Of a stretch of 64,000 nucleotides of DNA, positions 7,984 through 17,333 are shown piece by piece. A program made the translations under genes and the position numbers. Below the pieces are notes generated by a model. The model was not told the origin of the DNA. It made no database searches and saw only the letters and a list, made by a program, of their open reading frames with translations. The DNA comes from Brevundimonas naejangsanensis (GTDB lineage: Bacteria; Pseudomonadota; Alphaproteobacteria; Caulobacterales; Caulobacteraceae): the NCBI RefSeq assembly GCF_000635915.2, contig NZ_CP015614.1, positions 2,215,501-2,279,500 of the forward strand, read 5' to 3'. Each line of letters starts with the position of its first letter. Within the stretch, counting starts at the first letter, position 1.

Positions 7984-8751
7984 ATGGATTCCGCCCCTTG
8001 CGTCTTTTCGCCCTGCGCGCCGCCCCTGTCCGGCGGTTGCCGCGCCCTGAGCCTGGCCGCCGAGCGCGAGGCCCCTGGCCTGACCCTGTGGCTGAGCGCG
8101 CCCGACGGCGAGCCGCCGGCTGAGGGCTGGCCCCTGCTGGTCGTGCTGGAGGGCGAGGCCTATTTCACCGCCGCCGCCGAGTGCGCGCGCCGCCTGGCCC
8201 GCCGCCCCCAAAAGACGCGCGTGGGGCCGATGATGGTGATGGGCGTGGCCCTGGCCCCCGGCGCCGAGCGTGTGGGGGCCTTCGCCTTCACGCCTGGCCC
8301 CGACACGGGCGGCGGCGCGCCTGCCCCGCGCGGCGCCGGCCTGCTGCGCCGACTGGTCGATGATGTCCTGCCGCTGGCGGTCCAGCATGGAGCCGACCCG
8401 ACGCGCGCCGCCCTGATGGGCCACTCCATGTCCGGCCAGTTCGTGCTGGAGGCGCGCGCCCGCTCGGCGCCCTTCGCCCGCTTCGCCGCCGTCAGCCCGT
8501 CGATCTGGTGGAACCCCGCCGTCATCGACGCCCAGCCGTCGCAGGCCCAAAGCGAACTGTTCCTGGCCGTCGGCGCGCAGGAGGAGGCGCCCGGCCTGCC
8601 CGGCCCGCATCTGGCGCGGCGCATGGTCTCCAACCTGCGCGATCTGGCGGGGGCCGCCGGCGCGGCCCTGTCCATCCTGGCCGACGAGGACCACGGCTCG
8701 ACGCCGTTCGCCAGCCTGCCCGCCATCTTGAGATTCGCCGCGCGTTCGTGA
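7984..8751 (+). CDS. alpha/beta-hydrolase esterase, Fes/IroE-like
   Basis: 255 residues, no signal peptide seen. The nucleophile is S148 in MGHSMSGQF, and the probable acid/His end is DEDHGSTPFAS near residue 238. Short esterases of this fold hydrolyse ferric siderophore esters (IroE, Fes, BesA) or act as S-formylglutathione-hydrolase relatives. The divergent FecCD permease favours release of iron from an imported ester siderophore in the cytoplasm. Substrate assignment is inference from context. Confidence 0.75.
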   Translation: MDSAPCVFSPCAPPLSGGCRALSLAAEREAPGLTLWLSAPDGEPPAEGWPLLVVLEGEAYFTAAAECARRLARRPQKTRVGPMMVMGVALAPGAERVGAFAFTPGPDTGGGAPAPRGAGLLRRLVDDVLPLAVQHGADPTRAALMGHSMSGQFVLEARARSAPFARFAAVSPSIWWNPAVIDAQPSQAQSELFLAVGAQEEAPGLPGPHLARRMVSNLRDLAGAAGAALSILADEDHGSTPFASLPAILRFAARS

Positions 8752-8832
8752 GCCTGGCCGCACGGAACTTGCGCCTTGAAGCCCAAGGGCGCATGAAATC
8801 CGCCCTCCCCTTCGCCTGATCGAGAAATCGCC

Positions 8833-9237
8833 GTGTCCGACGAAAAGCCCATCGCCACCCTGCCTGAAGGCCAGCCCGTCGGCCGCGTCATCGCCATGCC
8901 GGCCGACACCAATCCCGAGGGCGACATCTTCGGCGGCTGGCTGCTGGCGCAGATGGACCTGGCCGGGGCCACCCCGGCGTTCGAGCGCGCGGGCGGCCGC
9001 TGCGCCACCGTGGCGCTGGACGGCATGGTGTTCCACCAGCCGGTGTCGGTCGGCGACGAGGTGTCCACCTACGCGAAGATCATCCGCGTCGGCCGCACCT
9101 CGATCCGCGTGCATGTCGAGGCCTGGAAGCGCGCGCGCGGCCAGGCCGAGGCCCTTTCGGTCCGCGTGACCGAGGGCGTCTTCACCTATGTGGCCATCGA
9201 CCAGGACCGCAAGCCGCGCGAAGTGCCGCCCGCCTGA
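8833..9237 (+). CDS. acyl-CoA thioesterase, YciA-like hot-dog fold
   Basis: 134 residues from a GTG. PADTNPEGDIFGGWLLAQMD holds the catalytic Asp and the hot-dog helix of the YciA/BFIT class, followed by MVFHQPVSVGDEVS and RTSIRVHVEAW. It hydrolyses acyl-CoA thioesters in the cytoplasm, with broad chain length in the family. Single gene between the esterase and def. The GTG start fits the conserved domain boundary; no in-frame ATG precedes the conserved part. Confidence 0.88.
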   Translation: MSDEKPIATLPEGQPVGRVIAMPADTNPEGDIFGGWLLAQMDLAGATPAFERAGGRCATVALDGMVFHQPVSVGDEVSTYAKIIRVGRTSIRVHVEAWKRARGQAEALSVRVTEGVFTYVAIDQDRKPREVPPA

Positions 9238-9274
9238 GGACGGCCGGAAGTCCCAGCGCGACAGTCGGAAATTC

Positions 9275-9301
9275 TTGACGTTCGGGGGCGGCGGCCCTAC
9301 C
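9275..9301 (+). promoter_or_regulatory. possible housekeeping promoter of the def-fmt-truA operon
   Basis: TTGACG at 9275-9280 and GCCCTACC about 13 bp later resemble the Caulobacter housekeeping pattern (TTGACG-type -35 and GCTA-type -10). It lies just before the def ATG, so the transcript would have a very short leader. Confidence 0.4.
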
Positions 9302-9309
9302 TCCCCCGC

Positions 9310-9882
9310 ATGGCCATTCGTCGCATCCTGACTATCGATAACGCCGCCGATCTGGCGATCCTGAAGACCGTCGCTGCGCCCGTCGAGGGCGGGGTGACCG
9401 ACGCCGTGCGCGCCCTGATGGATGACATGCTGGAGACGATGTACGACGCGCCCGGCATCGGCCTGGCCGCGCCGCAGATCGGCGAGCTGACCCGCGTGGT
9501 CGTCATGGACCTGGGCGACAAGCCGGTCGAGGGCTCCTCTGACGAGCCGCAGACCGAGGAAGAGGCGCTGGAGCGCCGCAACCCGCGCTTCTTCGTCAAC
9601 CCGGAAATCCTGTGGTCCTCCGAGGAGATGTTCTCCTACGAGGAAGGCTGTCTGTCGGTGCCGACCTATTTCGACTCGGTCGAGCGTCCGGCCCGCGTGC
9701 GGGTTCGCTATCTGAACTATCAGGGCGAGACGATCGAGGAAGAGATCGAGGGCCTCTACGCCGTCTGCTTCCAGCATGAACTGGATCACCTGAACGGCGT
9801 CCTGTTCATCGACCACCTGTCGCGCCTGCGCCGCGACCGCGCGGTCGCCAAGGTCAAGAAACAAGCGAGGTTGGCCGCCTGA
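9310..9882 (+). CDS. def: peptide deformylase
   Basis: 190 residues. Removes the formyl group from nascent N-terminal Met. The three metal/active-site motifs are intact: [17 protein letters not shown] with the metal Cys, and HELDH with the two metal His and catalytic Glu. A 15-20 residue acidic insert ([18 protein letters not shown]) lies between motifs 1 and 2, typical of alphaproteobacterial sequences. First gene of a run with fmt and truA, the usual pairing with methionyl-tRNA formylation. Confidence 0.97.
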   Translation: MAIRRILTIDNAADLAILKTVAAPVEGGVTDAVRALMDDMLETMYDAPGIGLAAPQIGELTRVVVMDLGDKPVEGSSDEPQTEEEALERRNPRFFVNPEILWSSEEMFSYEEGCLSVPTYFDSVERPARVRVRYLNYQGETIEEEIEGLYAVCFQHELDHLNGVLFIDHLSRLRRDRAVAKVKKQARLAA

Positions 9883-10097
9883 TGTCCCGCAAGACCCGCA
9901 TCATCGATCAGAGAGAGCGTCGCCGTCTGACCCGCAACGAAAAGGTCGGCGTCGCCAGCCTGGCGACCCTGGTGGCGGTCGCCGCCGTCGGCGTGGTGGC
10001 GGGCCTGATCGTCGACCGGCTGCTCGATTTCGACGACGCCCTGGATGCGGGCGGCGAGTGGGACGAAGGCGGCGGCGTCTATACCCGCTGGATGTAA
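9882..10097 (+). CDS. small single-pass membrane protein between def and fmt
   Basis: 71 residues. The ATG overlaps the def stop (TGATG), indicating coupled translation. A strongly basic head (RKTRIIDQRERRRLTRNEK), one membrane helix (about 25-45) and an acidic tail ending in GGVYTRWM. The charge pattern puts the N-terminus in the cytoplasm. No known family recognised. It interrupts the usual direct def-fmt junction. Confidence 0.7.
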   Translation: MSRKTRIIDQRERRRLTRNEKVGVASLATLVAVAAVGVVAGLIVDRLLDFDDALDAGGEWDEGGGVYTRWM

Positions 10098-10124
10098 TCG
10101 GCCCCACGGTCTAAAGGCCTGCCC

Positions 10125-11099
10125 ATGCGCCTAGCCTTCATGGGAACCCCCGACTTCGCCGTGCCGTCGCTGGCCGAGCTGATCGCCTCGGGGCACGAGA
10201 TCGTCGCCGTCTATTCGCAACCGCCGCGCCCCAAGGGCCGGGGCCAGAAGCTGACGCCGTCGCCGGTTCACGCCTTCGCCGAGGCCATGGGCCTGCCGGT
10301 CTTCACGCCCGAGAGCATGAAGGCCCCCGAGGCCATCGAGACCTTCAAGAGCCTGGATCTCGACGCCGCCTGCGTCGTCGCCTACGGCCAGATCCTGAAG
10401 GCGGAGGTGCTGGATGCGCCGCGCCTGGGCTGCTTCAACCTGCACGGCTCGCTGCTGCCGCGCTGGCGCGGGGCCGCCCCGATCCAGCGCGCCATCATGG
10501 CCGGGGATCGCCAGACCGGCGCCCAGATCATGCGGATGAGCGAGGGCCTGGACGAAGGCGCCATCATCCTGTCGGAACTGATGGACATCTACGCCGACGA
10601 CACGGCCGCCAGCCTCGGCGACCGCATGGCTCACGTCGGCGCCGCCCTGTGGCCGCGCGCCCTGGCCGCCATCGAACGCGGCGGCTTCACCGAGACGCAG
10701 CAGGCAGGCGAGCCGACCTACGCCAAGAAGATCACTTCGGCCGAAGCCCGCATCGACTGGACTCGCCCGGCGGCCGAGGTGGACGCCCACATCCGCGGCC
10801 TGTCGCCCTTCCCCGGCGCCTGGTTCGAGGTCGAGGCCGACGGCGAGCCGGTGCGGATCAAGGCCCTGATGTCGGCTCTGGCCGAAGGACAAGGGACGCC
10901 CGGTCAGGTACTCGACGACGCCCTGACGATCGCCTGCGGAACCGGCGCCGTGCGCCTGACCCGCGTGCAGCGTCCCGGCAAGGCGGCGCAACCGGCCGAC
11001 GAGATGCTGCGGGGCTTTCCGGTTCCCGCCGGAACCGTGCTGGACGGATCGCGTCGGGTCGAGAAGGCGGAGCCTTCTGAGCGCGGCCCCCAAGGATAA
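10125..11099 (+). CDS. fmt: methionyl-tRNA formyltransferase
   Basis: 324 residues. Formylates initiator Met-tRNA using 10-formyl-THF. The N-terminal Rossmann/GART domain starts [14 protein letters not shown], with the catalytic loop [17 protein letters not shown] and [14 protein letters not shown] region; the C-terminal OB-like domain covers about 210-305. The protein is about 15 residues longer than usual: residues of about 309-322 are encoded by a 40-bp palindromic repeat also present at 47650. Its stop overlaps the truA ATG. Confidence 0.97.
   Translation: MRLAFMGTPDFAVPSLAELIASGHEIVAVYSQPPRPKGRGQKLTPSPVHAFAEAMGLPVFTPESMKAPEAIETFKSLDLDAACVVAYGQILKAEVLDAPRLGCFNLHGSLLPRWRGAAPIQRAIMAGDRQTGAQIMRMSEGLDEGAIILSELMDIYADDTAASLGDRMAHVGAALWPRALAAIERGGFTETQQAGEPTYAKKITSAEARIDWTRPAAEVDAHIRGLSPFPGAWFEVEADGEPVRIKALMSALAEGQGTPGQVLDDALTIACGTGAVRLTRVQRPGKAAQPADEMLRGFPVPAGTVLDGSRRVEKAEPSERGPQG
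11049..11088. repeat. short palindromic element, family H copy 1, inside the fmt 3' end
   Basis: 40 bp matching 47650-47689 with two differences. It contains the hairpin AGAAGGC-GGA-GCCTTCT. It lies in frame in fmt and encodes the [15 protein letters not shown] tail, as palindromic elements captured into genes do (compare the Rickettsia RPE elements). Confidence 0.8.
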
Positions 11100-11848
11100 T
11101 GCCCCGGTATCGGTTAACGGTCGAATACGACGGCTCCGCTTACAACGGCTTTCAGGCTCAGACCGACCAGCCGACCGTCCAGGGCGCTATTGAGACGGCG
11201 ATTACGGCCTTCAGCGGTCAGAGCGTGCGCATCGCCGCCGCCGGGCGCACCGACACGGGCGTCCACGCCACGGGCCAGACCTGCCATGTCGATCTAGACA
11301 AGGAGTGGCCGGCGCAGACGGTGATGAACGCCCTGAACGCCCATCTGGTGAAGGAGGCGGTGGCGGTGCTGGACTGCACGCCGGTCAGCGACGACTGGCA
11401 CGCCCGCTTCACCGCGACCGGACGCAAATACCTGTACCGCATCCTGAACCGGCCCGGCCGCCCGGCGCTGGACCACGGTCGGGTCTGGCATGTCAAAAAG
11501 CCGCTGGACGCCGAGGCCATGCACGCTGCGGCGCAGGCGCTGATCGGCCAGCACGACTTCACCACCTTCCGCGACGCCGCCTGCCAGGCGGCCAGCCCGG
11601 TGAAGACGCTGGATGTCGCCCGGGTGGCCCGCGTCGGCGAAGAGGTGCACCTAGTGTTCGAGGCGCGCAGCTTCCTGCATCGGCAGGTGCGCTCGATGGC
11701 GGGCAGCCTCGTCGAAGTCGGCCTGGGCCGCTGGAGCCCCGCCGATCTGGCCGAAGCCCTGACGGCTAGGGACCGCGCGCGCTGCGGCCCGGTGGCGCCG
11801 TCAGATGGGCTATATCTGACGGGCGTCACCTATGAGACGGAAGCCTAG
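11099..11848 (+). CDS. truA: tRNA pseudouridine(38-40) synthase
   Basis: 249 residues. Modifies U38-U40 in the tRNA anticodon arm. The catalytic Asp is in AAGRTDTGVHATGQ (about residue 51), with YDGSAYNGFQAQ at the N-terminus and FLHRQVRSMAGSL near the C-terminus. ATG overlaps the fmt stop by one base. Last gene of the def run; inverted repeat family E follows at once. Confidence 0.97.
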   Translation: MPRYRLTVEYDGSAYNGFQAQTDQPTVQGAIETAITAFSGQSVRIAAAGRTDTGVHATGQTCHVDLDKEWPAQTVMNALNAHLVKEAVAVLDCTPVSDDWHARFTATGRKYLYRILNRPGRPALDHGRVWHVKKPLDAEAMHAAAQALIGQHDFTTFRDAACQAASPVKTLDVARVARVGEEVHLVFEARSFLHRQVRSMAGSLVEVGLGRWSPADLAEALTARDRARCGPVAPSDGLYLTGVTYETEA

Positions 11849-11860
11849 CCGCTGTTTTCA

Positions 11861-11999
11861 CCGTCATCCTCGGGCTTGACCCGAGGATCGGGCCGTCGGC
11901 TCTGCAACGGCGTGAAGACGCCCCGCAACTGTCGCCCTCGCCAGCCACCGTCGAGCGGGCGGGAAGTCCGATCCTCGGGTCAGGCCCGAGGATGACGGA
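11861..11999. repeat. long inverted repeat, family E copy 1
   Basis: Arms begin CCGTCATCCTCGGGC and end GCCCGAGGATGACGG. Each arm contains a small hairpin (CCTCGGG-cttga-CCCGAGG). It occupies the space between the convergent truA and YidB-like genes. Other copies are at 48621 and 52881. Confidence 0.85.
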
Positions 12000-12030
12000 G
12001 GGATAAGGGAAACCGCCGCCGTTAAGGCCT

Positions 12031-12441
12031 TTACCGCTTGAACAGGCCGCCCAGGGCGCCGCCGAGGCCGCCCGGCAGGTTGTTCAGAAGACCGCCCAGC
12101 ATGTCGTCCGCGCCGGCGACCGTGCCGTTCGGCGTAAGGCGGTCGATGACCTGCGGCAGCAGGGTCGCCAGGGTCGCGCTGGCCTGCTCCGGCGAGACGC
12201 CCAGCTTCTTTGCGAAGTCGGCGATGGGGCCGGAGCCGATCACGGCGGCGATCTGCTCGGCGCTGATCGGGGCGTTGCCGCCCTTGCCGACCCATGAGGC
12301 CGCCACATCGCCCAGACCGTTCTGACCGAACTTTTCGGTCAGGCCCGACACCCCGCCCTGGCTTTTCAGCAGATCGGCCACGCCCCCGGCCGCGCCGTCG
12401 CCCAGACCGCCCAGGATATTGTCCAGAAGTCCCATGCTCAT
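12031..12441 (-). CDS. YidB-like (DUF937) protein
   Basis: 136 residues. GLLDNILGGLGDGAAGG at the N-terminus, a helical core with ISAEQIAAVIGSGPIADFAKKLGVSP-type sequence, and a Gly/Leu-rich C-terminal tail (LLNNLPGGLGGALGGLFKR) match the YidB/DUF937 family. Function is unknown. The start could be the ATG at 12441 or the one two codons later. Cytoplasmic or secreted state is not clear; there is no signal peptide. Confidence 0.85.
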   Translation of the reverse strand: MSMGLLDNILGGLGDGAAGGVADLLKSQGGVSGLTEKFGQNGLGDVAASWVGKGGNAPISAEQIAAVIGSGPIADFAKKLGVSPEQASATLATLLPQVIDRLTPNGTVAGADDMLGGLLNNLPGGLGGALGGLFKR

Positions 12442-12529
12442 TCCTCCGATTGAGGCGTCACGTTAGTCGGTTTTTCTGACCCGTTCGCCGCCGGAAGGTA
12501 AAACATGGCGCCGGGCGCCAGCGGGCGCC

Positions 12530-12667
12530 TCAGCTCTTGGCGCGTTCCGAGCCCGAGGTGACGGCCTGACCGGCGGCGGACAGGTCGCGGCCGATGCCCG
12601 ACACCGTGTTGCAGGCGGCGGTGGTCAGGGCGGCGGCGACGACGCCCAGAACGATGAGCTTGCGCAT
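12530..12667 (-). CDS. entericidin A/B-family small lipoprotein
   Basis: 45 residues. MRKLIVLGVVAAALTTAAC gives a signal with lipobox Cys19, then NTVSGIGRDLSAAGQAVT, the conserved EcnA/EcnB mature motif, ending SERAKS. It is read from 12667 down to a TGA at 12530. Entericidins are small outer-membrane lipoproteins linked to envelope stress and stationary-phase lysis. It stands alone here, with no second ecn gene beside it. Confidence 0.88.
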   Translation of the reverse strand: MRKLIVLGVVAAALTTAACNTVSGIGRDLSAAGQAVTSGSERAKS

Positions 12668-12763
12668 GATGAAATCCCCGTAGATCGATAGAGCGCTTCA
12701 ACGTGAAGCTTGGCCGTAAGGTTGCATGGCCAACATATCCTCCGATCTGCTAACGGCCAAAGC

Positions 12764-14428
12764 ATGACGCAAGCTTCTGACACCGCCGCCCGCCGTCTGG
12801 TCGAAACCCTGGTGATGAACGGGGTCGACAAGGTCTTCTGCGTGCCGGGCGAGAGCTATCTGGCCGTGCTCGACGCCCTGGCCGACGTGCGCGACAAGAT
12901 CGAGGTCATCGTCTGCCGCCACGAGGCGGGCGCCGCCAACATGGCCGAGGCCTACGGCAAGCTGACCGGCCGTCCCGGCGTCTGCATGGTCACCCGCGGG
13001 CCAGGCGCGACCCACGCCAGCATCGGCGTGCACACGGCGCATCAGGATTCGACGCCGATGATCCTGTTCGTCGGCCAGATCGCCCTGACCGACCGGGGCC
13101 GCGGCGCCTTCCAGGAGGTCGACTATCGCGAGGTCTTCGGCGGCCTGGCCAAGTGGGCGACCGAGATCGAAAGCCCGCAGCGCACGGTGGAGGTCGTGGA
13201 GCGCGCCTTCGCCGTCGCCCAGCAGGGCCGCATGGGCCCGGTCGTCGTCGCCCTGCCCGAGGACATCCTGCACGAAAACGGCGGCCCGGCGCCCGTCCGT
13301 CCGGTCGCTCCGGCGAAGGCGGCGCTGGACCCGGCCTTCGTCGAACAGGTGCGCGAGCGCCTGAGCCAAGCCGAGCGTCCCCTGCTGATCCTCGGCGGCT
13401 CGGGCTGGAGCGATGAAGCGACCGACGCGATTTCCGGCTGGGCCGAGCGTCTGGGGCTGCCGGTCGCCCTGTCCTTCCGCCGCAAGGACCTGATCCGCAA
13501 CGATCACCCCGACTATGCGGGCGACCTGGGCCTGGGGCCCAACCCCAAGCTGGTGGCGCGGGTCAAGGAGGCCGACCTGCTGCTGGTGATCGGCGCGCGC
13601 ATGGGCGAGAACCCGACGCAGGGCTACACCCTGCTGGACCGGACGAAGACGGCGCAGACCCTGATCCACATCCATCCGGGTCCGGAAGAGCTGGGACGCG
13701 TCTGGGCGCCCGCCCTGTCGGCGGCGGCGGACAATTCGCTGGCCGCCCTGGCCCTGTCGACCATCGAGCCGGGCCGGACCTGGCGCGATCAGGGCGCGGC
13801 GGCCCATGCCGACTTCCTGACCTTCTCCTCGCCCATCGAGGTGAACAGCGCCGTCAACATGAGCGAGGTCATCGCCCATCTGGCCGAGGCCCTGCCCGAG
13901 GACGCCATCGTCACCAACGGCGCGGGCAATTTCGCCGCCTGGCTGCACCGCTTCCATCGCCATCAGGCCCGCCGCACCCAGCTGGCCCCGACCTCGGGCG
14001 CGATGGGTTACGGCTATCCGGCGGCGCTGGGGGCCAAGGCGGTCGAACCGTCGCGCGAGGTCGTCTGCATCGCCGGCGACGGCGACTTCATGATGAGCGC
14101 CAATGAGATGGCCACCGCCGCCCAATACGGCCTCGGCGTCGTCGTGGTGGTCGTGGACAACGGCACCTTCGGCACCATCCGCATGCACCAGGAGCGGGAA
14201 TACCCGGCCCGCGTCATCGCCACCGAGCTGAAGAACCCCGACTTCGTCAAATACGCCGAGGCCTTCGGCGCCTTCGCCGTGCGCTGCGAGACGACCGGCG
14301 AGTTCCCGGCGGCTCTGGCGGCGGCGCGCGAGGCGGCGGCAGGCGGGCGTCCCGCGCTGGTTCACCTGATCACCGACGCCGAACAGATCGCCCCGGGACG
14401 GACGATCACGCAACTTCGCGGCGCCTGA
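12764..14428 (+). CDS. thiamine-pyrophosphate enzyme, acetolactate-synthase-like
   Basis: 554 residues. N-terminal PYR domain with the catalytic Glu in CRHEAGAANMAEAYGK, central Rossmann-like domain, and C-terminal PP domain with the GDGDFMMSANEMATA metal-diphosphate motif. Overall like the large subunit of acetolactate synthase, but no small regulatory subunit gene is adjacent and no obvious valine/isoleucine operon. It may be a catabolic carboligase or decarboxylase. I start at the ATG at 12764; an 18-codon longer frame is not coding-like. Confidence 0.85.
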   Translation: MTQASDTAARRLVETLVMNGVDKVFCVPGESYLAVLDALADVRDKIEVIVCRHEAGAANMAEAYGKLTGRPGVCMVTRGPGATHASIGVHTAHQDSTPMILFVGQIALTDRGRGAFQEVDYREVFGGLAKWATEIESPQRTVEVVERAFAVAQQGRMGPVVVALPEDILHENGGPAPVRPVAPAKAALDPAFVEQVRERLSQAERPLLILGGSGWSDEATDAISGWAERLGLPVALSFRRKDLIRNDHPDYAGDLGLGPNPKLVARVKEADLLLVIGARMGENPTQGYTLLDRTKTAQTLIHIHPGPEELGRVWAPALSAAADNSLAALALSTIEPGRTWRDQGAAAHADFLTFSSPIEVNSAVNMSEVIAHLAEALPEDAIVTNGAGNFAAWLHRFHRHQARRTQLAPTSGAMGYGYPAALGAKAVEPSREVVCIAGDGDFMMSANEMATAAQYGLGVVVVVVDNGTFGTIRMHQEREYPARVIATELKNPDFVKYAEAFGAFAVRCETTGEFPAALAAAREAAAGGRPALVHLITDAEQIAPGRTITQLRGA

Positions 14429-14527
14429 ACCCTCTCTCGGCGGAAGAGGGCGACCCCTTAGCGGCTTGCGTCCCGCCACGCTTCGCGAAAGAGTGCGCCC
14501 CTTGTTGTACCGAGGGGGGTCTTTTTC

Positions 14528-16363
14528 ATGCGTCGTCTTCTGATTTCATCCGCCGCCGTCCTGGCGCTCTGCGCCGCCGCGCCCGCCGTCATGGCGCAGG
14601 CGGCGCCCGCCGCTGCGCCCGCTGAGGCCCAAAGCGAGGACGCCCGGCTCAACGCCTTCTTCGAACAGGCCTTCGAGGCGCGCGTGGCCCTCAGCCCTCA
14701 GCGCATGACCTCGCTGGGCCGCAAGACCGACTACGACAAGCTGGACGACGTCTCCGACGCCGCCGCCGAACGCTCGCTGGCGCTTCAGGAAGCCCAGCTG
14801 GCGCAGATGAAGGCCCAGTTCGATCCGACCAAGCTGAGCGAGCAGAGCCGCCTGTCCTGGCGCCTGTTCGAGCACGGGGTGCAGCAGGCGCGCCTGTCGA
14901 ACCAGTGGCGCGACTGGGGCTTCCAGTTCGCCGCCAACGGCAATCCGACCACGGGTCTGCCGGTCTTCCTGATCAACAACCACCGCATTTCAAGCGTTGC
15001 GGACGCCGAGGCCTATGTCGCCCGCCTGAACGCCGCCGAGCGCTACATGGGCCAGGTGGCCGACACCCTGACCGCGCGCGCGGCCAAGGGCGTGGTCTCC
15101 CCGCGCTTCGTGTTCGAGCCGTCGATCGACAACACCCGCGCGGTGATCGCCGGCGCCCCGTTCGACGGCGGCGCCGACAACCCGGTCTGGGCCGACTTCC
15201 AGAAGAAGATCGCCGCCCTGGACGCCGATCAGGCGACCAAGGACCGGCTGCTGGCCTCGGCGCGCACGGCCCTGACCGGCCCTTACAAGCGTGGCTTCGA
15301 CACCGTGCTGACCGCCCTGGATCAGGTGCGGACCCAGGCCGACAGCGATGCGGGCGTCTGGCGCCTGCCGCAGGGCGAGGCCTATTACAACGCGCGCCTG
15401 CAGCTCTCGACCACCACCGACCTGACCGCCGACCAGATCCACAAGATCGGCCTGGACGAGGTCGCCCGCATCCAGCGCGACATGGAGACGATCAAGACCC
15501 AGGTCGGCTTCACCGGCTCGCTGCAGGACTTCTTCGCCTTCCTGAAGACCGATCCGCAGTTCCAGTATCCGAATACGCCGGAGGGCAAGGAAGCCTATCT
15601 GACCGACGCCCGCGCCTTCGTGGCCCAGGTCATGGCCGTGGCGCCTCAGTGGTTCTCCAACCTGCCCAAGGCCCCGCTGGAGGTCCGCGCGGTGGAGCCG
15701 TTCCGTGAGGCGACCGCCTCCATCGCCTTCTACAACTCGCCCGCGCCGGACGGCTCGCGCCCCGGCATCTACTACGTCAACCTGTCCGACATGACCCAGG
15801 TGCTGAAGCCCCAGATCGAGGGCATCAGCTATCACGAGGGCGCGCCGGGCCACCACTTCCAGATCGCCTATGCGCAGGAGATGGAGCACCTGCCCAGCTT
15901 CCGTCGCTTCGGCGGCTACGGCGCCTATTCCGAAGGCTGGGGCCTGTATTCCGAGCGCCTGGGCAAGGAGATGGGCTTCTATCAGGACCCCTACTCCGAC
16001 TTCGGCCGCCTCTCGACCGAGCTGTGGCGCGCGGTGCGTCTGGTGACCGACACCGGCCTGCACGCCAAGCGCTGGAGCCGCGAGGAGGCGATGGACTACT
16101 TCCGCCACAACTCCCTGCTGTCCGAGCGCGACATCCAGAAGGAGGTCGAGCGCTACATCACCAATCCCGGCCAGGCGACCAGCTACAAGATCGGCGAGCT
16201 GAAGATCGAGGAGCTGCGCGCCAAGGCCGAGGCCGCGCTGGGCGACAAGTTCGACATCAAGGACTTCCACACGGTGGTCTTGGGCTCGGGCGCCGTGCCG
16301 CTGGACGTGCTGGGCGACCTGGTCGACGCCTGGATCGCCAAGGGCGGCGGCCAGCCGGCCTAA
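14528..16363 (+). CDS. exported DUF885-family protein, putative metallopeptidase
   Basis: 611 residues. Signal peptide (about 1-24, AAPAVMAQA). The DUF885 mark is SYHEGAPGHHFQIA near residue 440, where HExxxHH-like spacing suggests metal binding. The rest is mainly helical. Some DUF885 members are carboxypeptidase-like or dipeptidases; substrate unknown. Monocistronic, ending at inverted repeat family B. Confidence 0.87.
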   Translation: MRRLLISSAAVLALCAAAPAVMAQAAPAAAPAEAQSEDARLNAFFEQAFEARVALSPQRMTSLGRKTDYDKLDDVSDAAAERSLALQEAQLAQMKAQFDPTKLSEQSRLSWRLFEHGVQQARLSNQWRDWGFQFAANGNPTTGLPVFLINNHRISSVADAEAYVARLNAAERYMGQVADTLTARAAKGVVSPRFVFEPSIDNTRAVIAGAPFDGGADNPVWADFQKKIAALDADQATKDRLLASARTALTGPYKRGFDTVLTALDQVRTQADSDAGVWRLPQGEAYYNARLQLSTTTDLTADQIHKIGLDEVARIQRDMETIKTQVGFTGSLQDFFAFLKTDPQFQYPNTPEGKEAYLTDARAFVAQVMAVAPQWFSNLPKAPLEVRAVEPFREATASIAFYNSPAPDGSRPGIYYVNLSDMTQVLKPQIEGISYHEGAPGHHFQIAYAQEMEHLPSFRRFGGYGAYSEGWGLYSERLGKEMGFYQDPYSDFGRLSTELWRAVRLVTDTGLHAKRWSREEAMDYFRHNSLLSERDIQKEVERYITNPGQATSYKIGELKIEELRAKAEAALGDKFDIKDFHTVVLGSGAVPLDVLGDLVDAWIAKGGGQPA

Positions 16364-16369
16364 TCTGCT

Positions 16370-16570
16370 TCCCTCTCCCGATGGGAGAGGGATTGAGCGC
16401 ACGAGAGCGTTAGCGATCGTTTGCGCGAAAGGGTGAGGGTTCGCGGCGGAAGTCGGCCAAAGGCCGTCGCGTGACGGCTGACGCCGACTGGACAAACCCC
16501 TCACCCTTTCGCCTTAGCCAATCGCTTCGCTCTTGGAGGCTCAAGCCCTCTCCCATCGGGAGAGGGAGGC
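16370..16570. repeat. long inverted repeat, family B
   Basis: Arms are built on CCCTCTCCCGATGGGAGAGG and its complement, each also a local hairpin. The inner arm parts are GAGCGTTAGCGATCG-like and CGATCGCT-like with drift. It fills the gap between the DUF885 gene and trmD, both on the plus strand. Single copy in this window. Confidence 0.8.
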
Positions 16571-16606
16571 AGTCTTTTCCGCGTTTCTGGTGTATGAGCC
16601 GCCGCC

Positions 16607-17332
16607 ATGCCCTTTACCGCCACCGTCCTGACCATGTTCCCCGAGGCCTTTCCTGGACCGCTCGGCGTGTCGCTGATCGGCACCGCCTGGCGCGAGAAGG
16701 GGCTGTGGGACCTGCAGACGCTGGACATTCGCGCGTTTTCCGAAGATAAGCGCGGCTTCCTGGACGACACCCCTGCGGGTGGCGGTCCCGGTCAGGTGCT
16801 GAAAGCGGACGTGGTGGCCAGGGCTCTCGACAGCCTGGAAGGCCCGCCTAGGCCGCTTTTGTACATGAGCGCACGCGGTCGACCCCTGACGCAGGCGCGG
16901 GTTACGGAATGGGCCAAGGCCGACGGCATCGTCGTGCTGTGCGGCCGTTTCGAGGGGGTGGACCAGCGGGTGCTCGACGCCCGGGGGTTCGAGGAGGTCT
17001 CCGTCGGGGACGCGGTGCTCGCCGGCGGCGAGGCGGCGGCCATGGTGGCGATCGAGGCGTGCGTCCGGTTGGTTCCGGGGGTTCTGGGTGCGGCGGAAAG
17101 CCTGTCCACCGAGAGCTTCGAGGACGACCTGCTTGAGCATCCGCAGTACACCAGGCCGCGGACGTTCGAGGGCCACGACATCCCGGAGATCCTGTTGTCA
17201 GGCGATCACAAGAAGATCGCCAAATGGCGCCAGGAGCAAAGGGAAGCGACGACGCGGGAGCGGCGCCCGGATCTCTGGGAGCGGCATCTCGCCAACTTAC
17301 AGGTAAAGAGCAAACAAGCTCCGGAGAAATGA
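16607..17332 (+). CDS. trmD: tRNA (guanine37-N1)-methyltransferase
   Basis: 241 residues. Trefoil-knot SPOUT methyltransferase acting on G37. [20 protein letters not shown] at the N-terminus, [11 protein letters not shown], the knot segment [13 protein letters not shown], and [21 protein letters not shown] near the C-terminus are all diagnostic. One base separates its stop from the rplS ATG region, so the two are co-transcribed, as is usual. Confidence 0.97.
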   Translation: MPFTATVLTMFPEAFPGPLGVSLIGTAWREKGLWDLQTLDIRAFSEDKRGFLDDTPAGGGPGQVLKADVVARALDSLEGPPRPLLYMSARGRPLTQARVTEWAKADGIVVLCGRFEGVDQRVLDARGFEEVSVGDAVLAGGEAAAMVAIEACVRLVPGVLGAAESLSTESFEDDLLEHPQYTRPRTFEGHDIPEILLSGDHKKIAKWRQEQREATTRERRPDLWERHLANLQVKSKQAPEK

Positions 17333-17333
17333 C

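Noticed and set aside
6823..9864. A 1013-codon open frame on the minus strand covering the permease and far beyond
   Set aside because: Only the first part codes for the permease. The rest runs antisense to the esterase, thioesterase and def genes and is open because of high GC.
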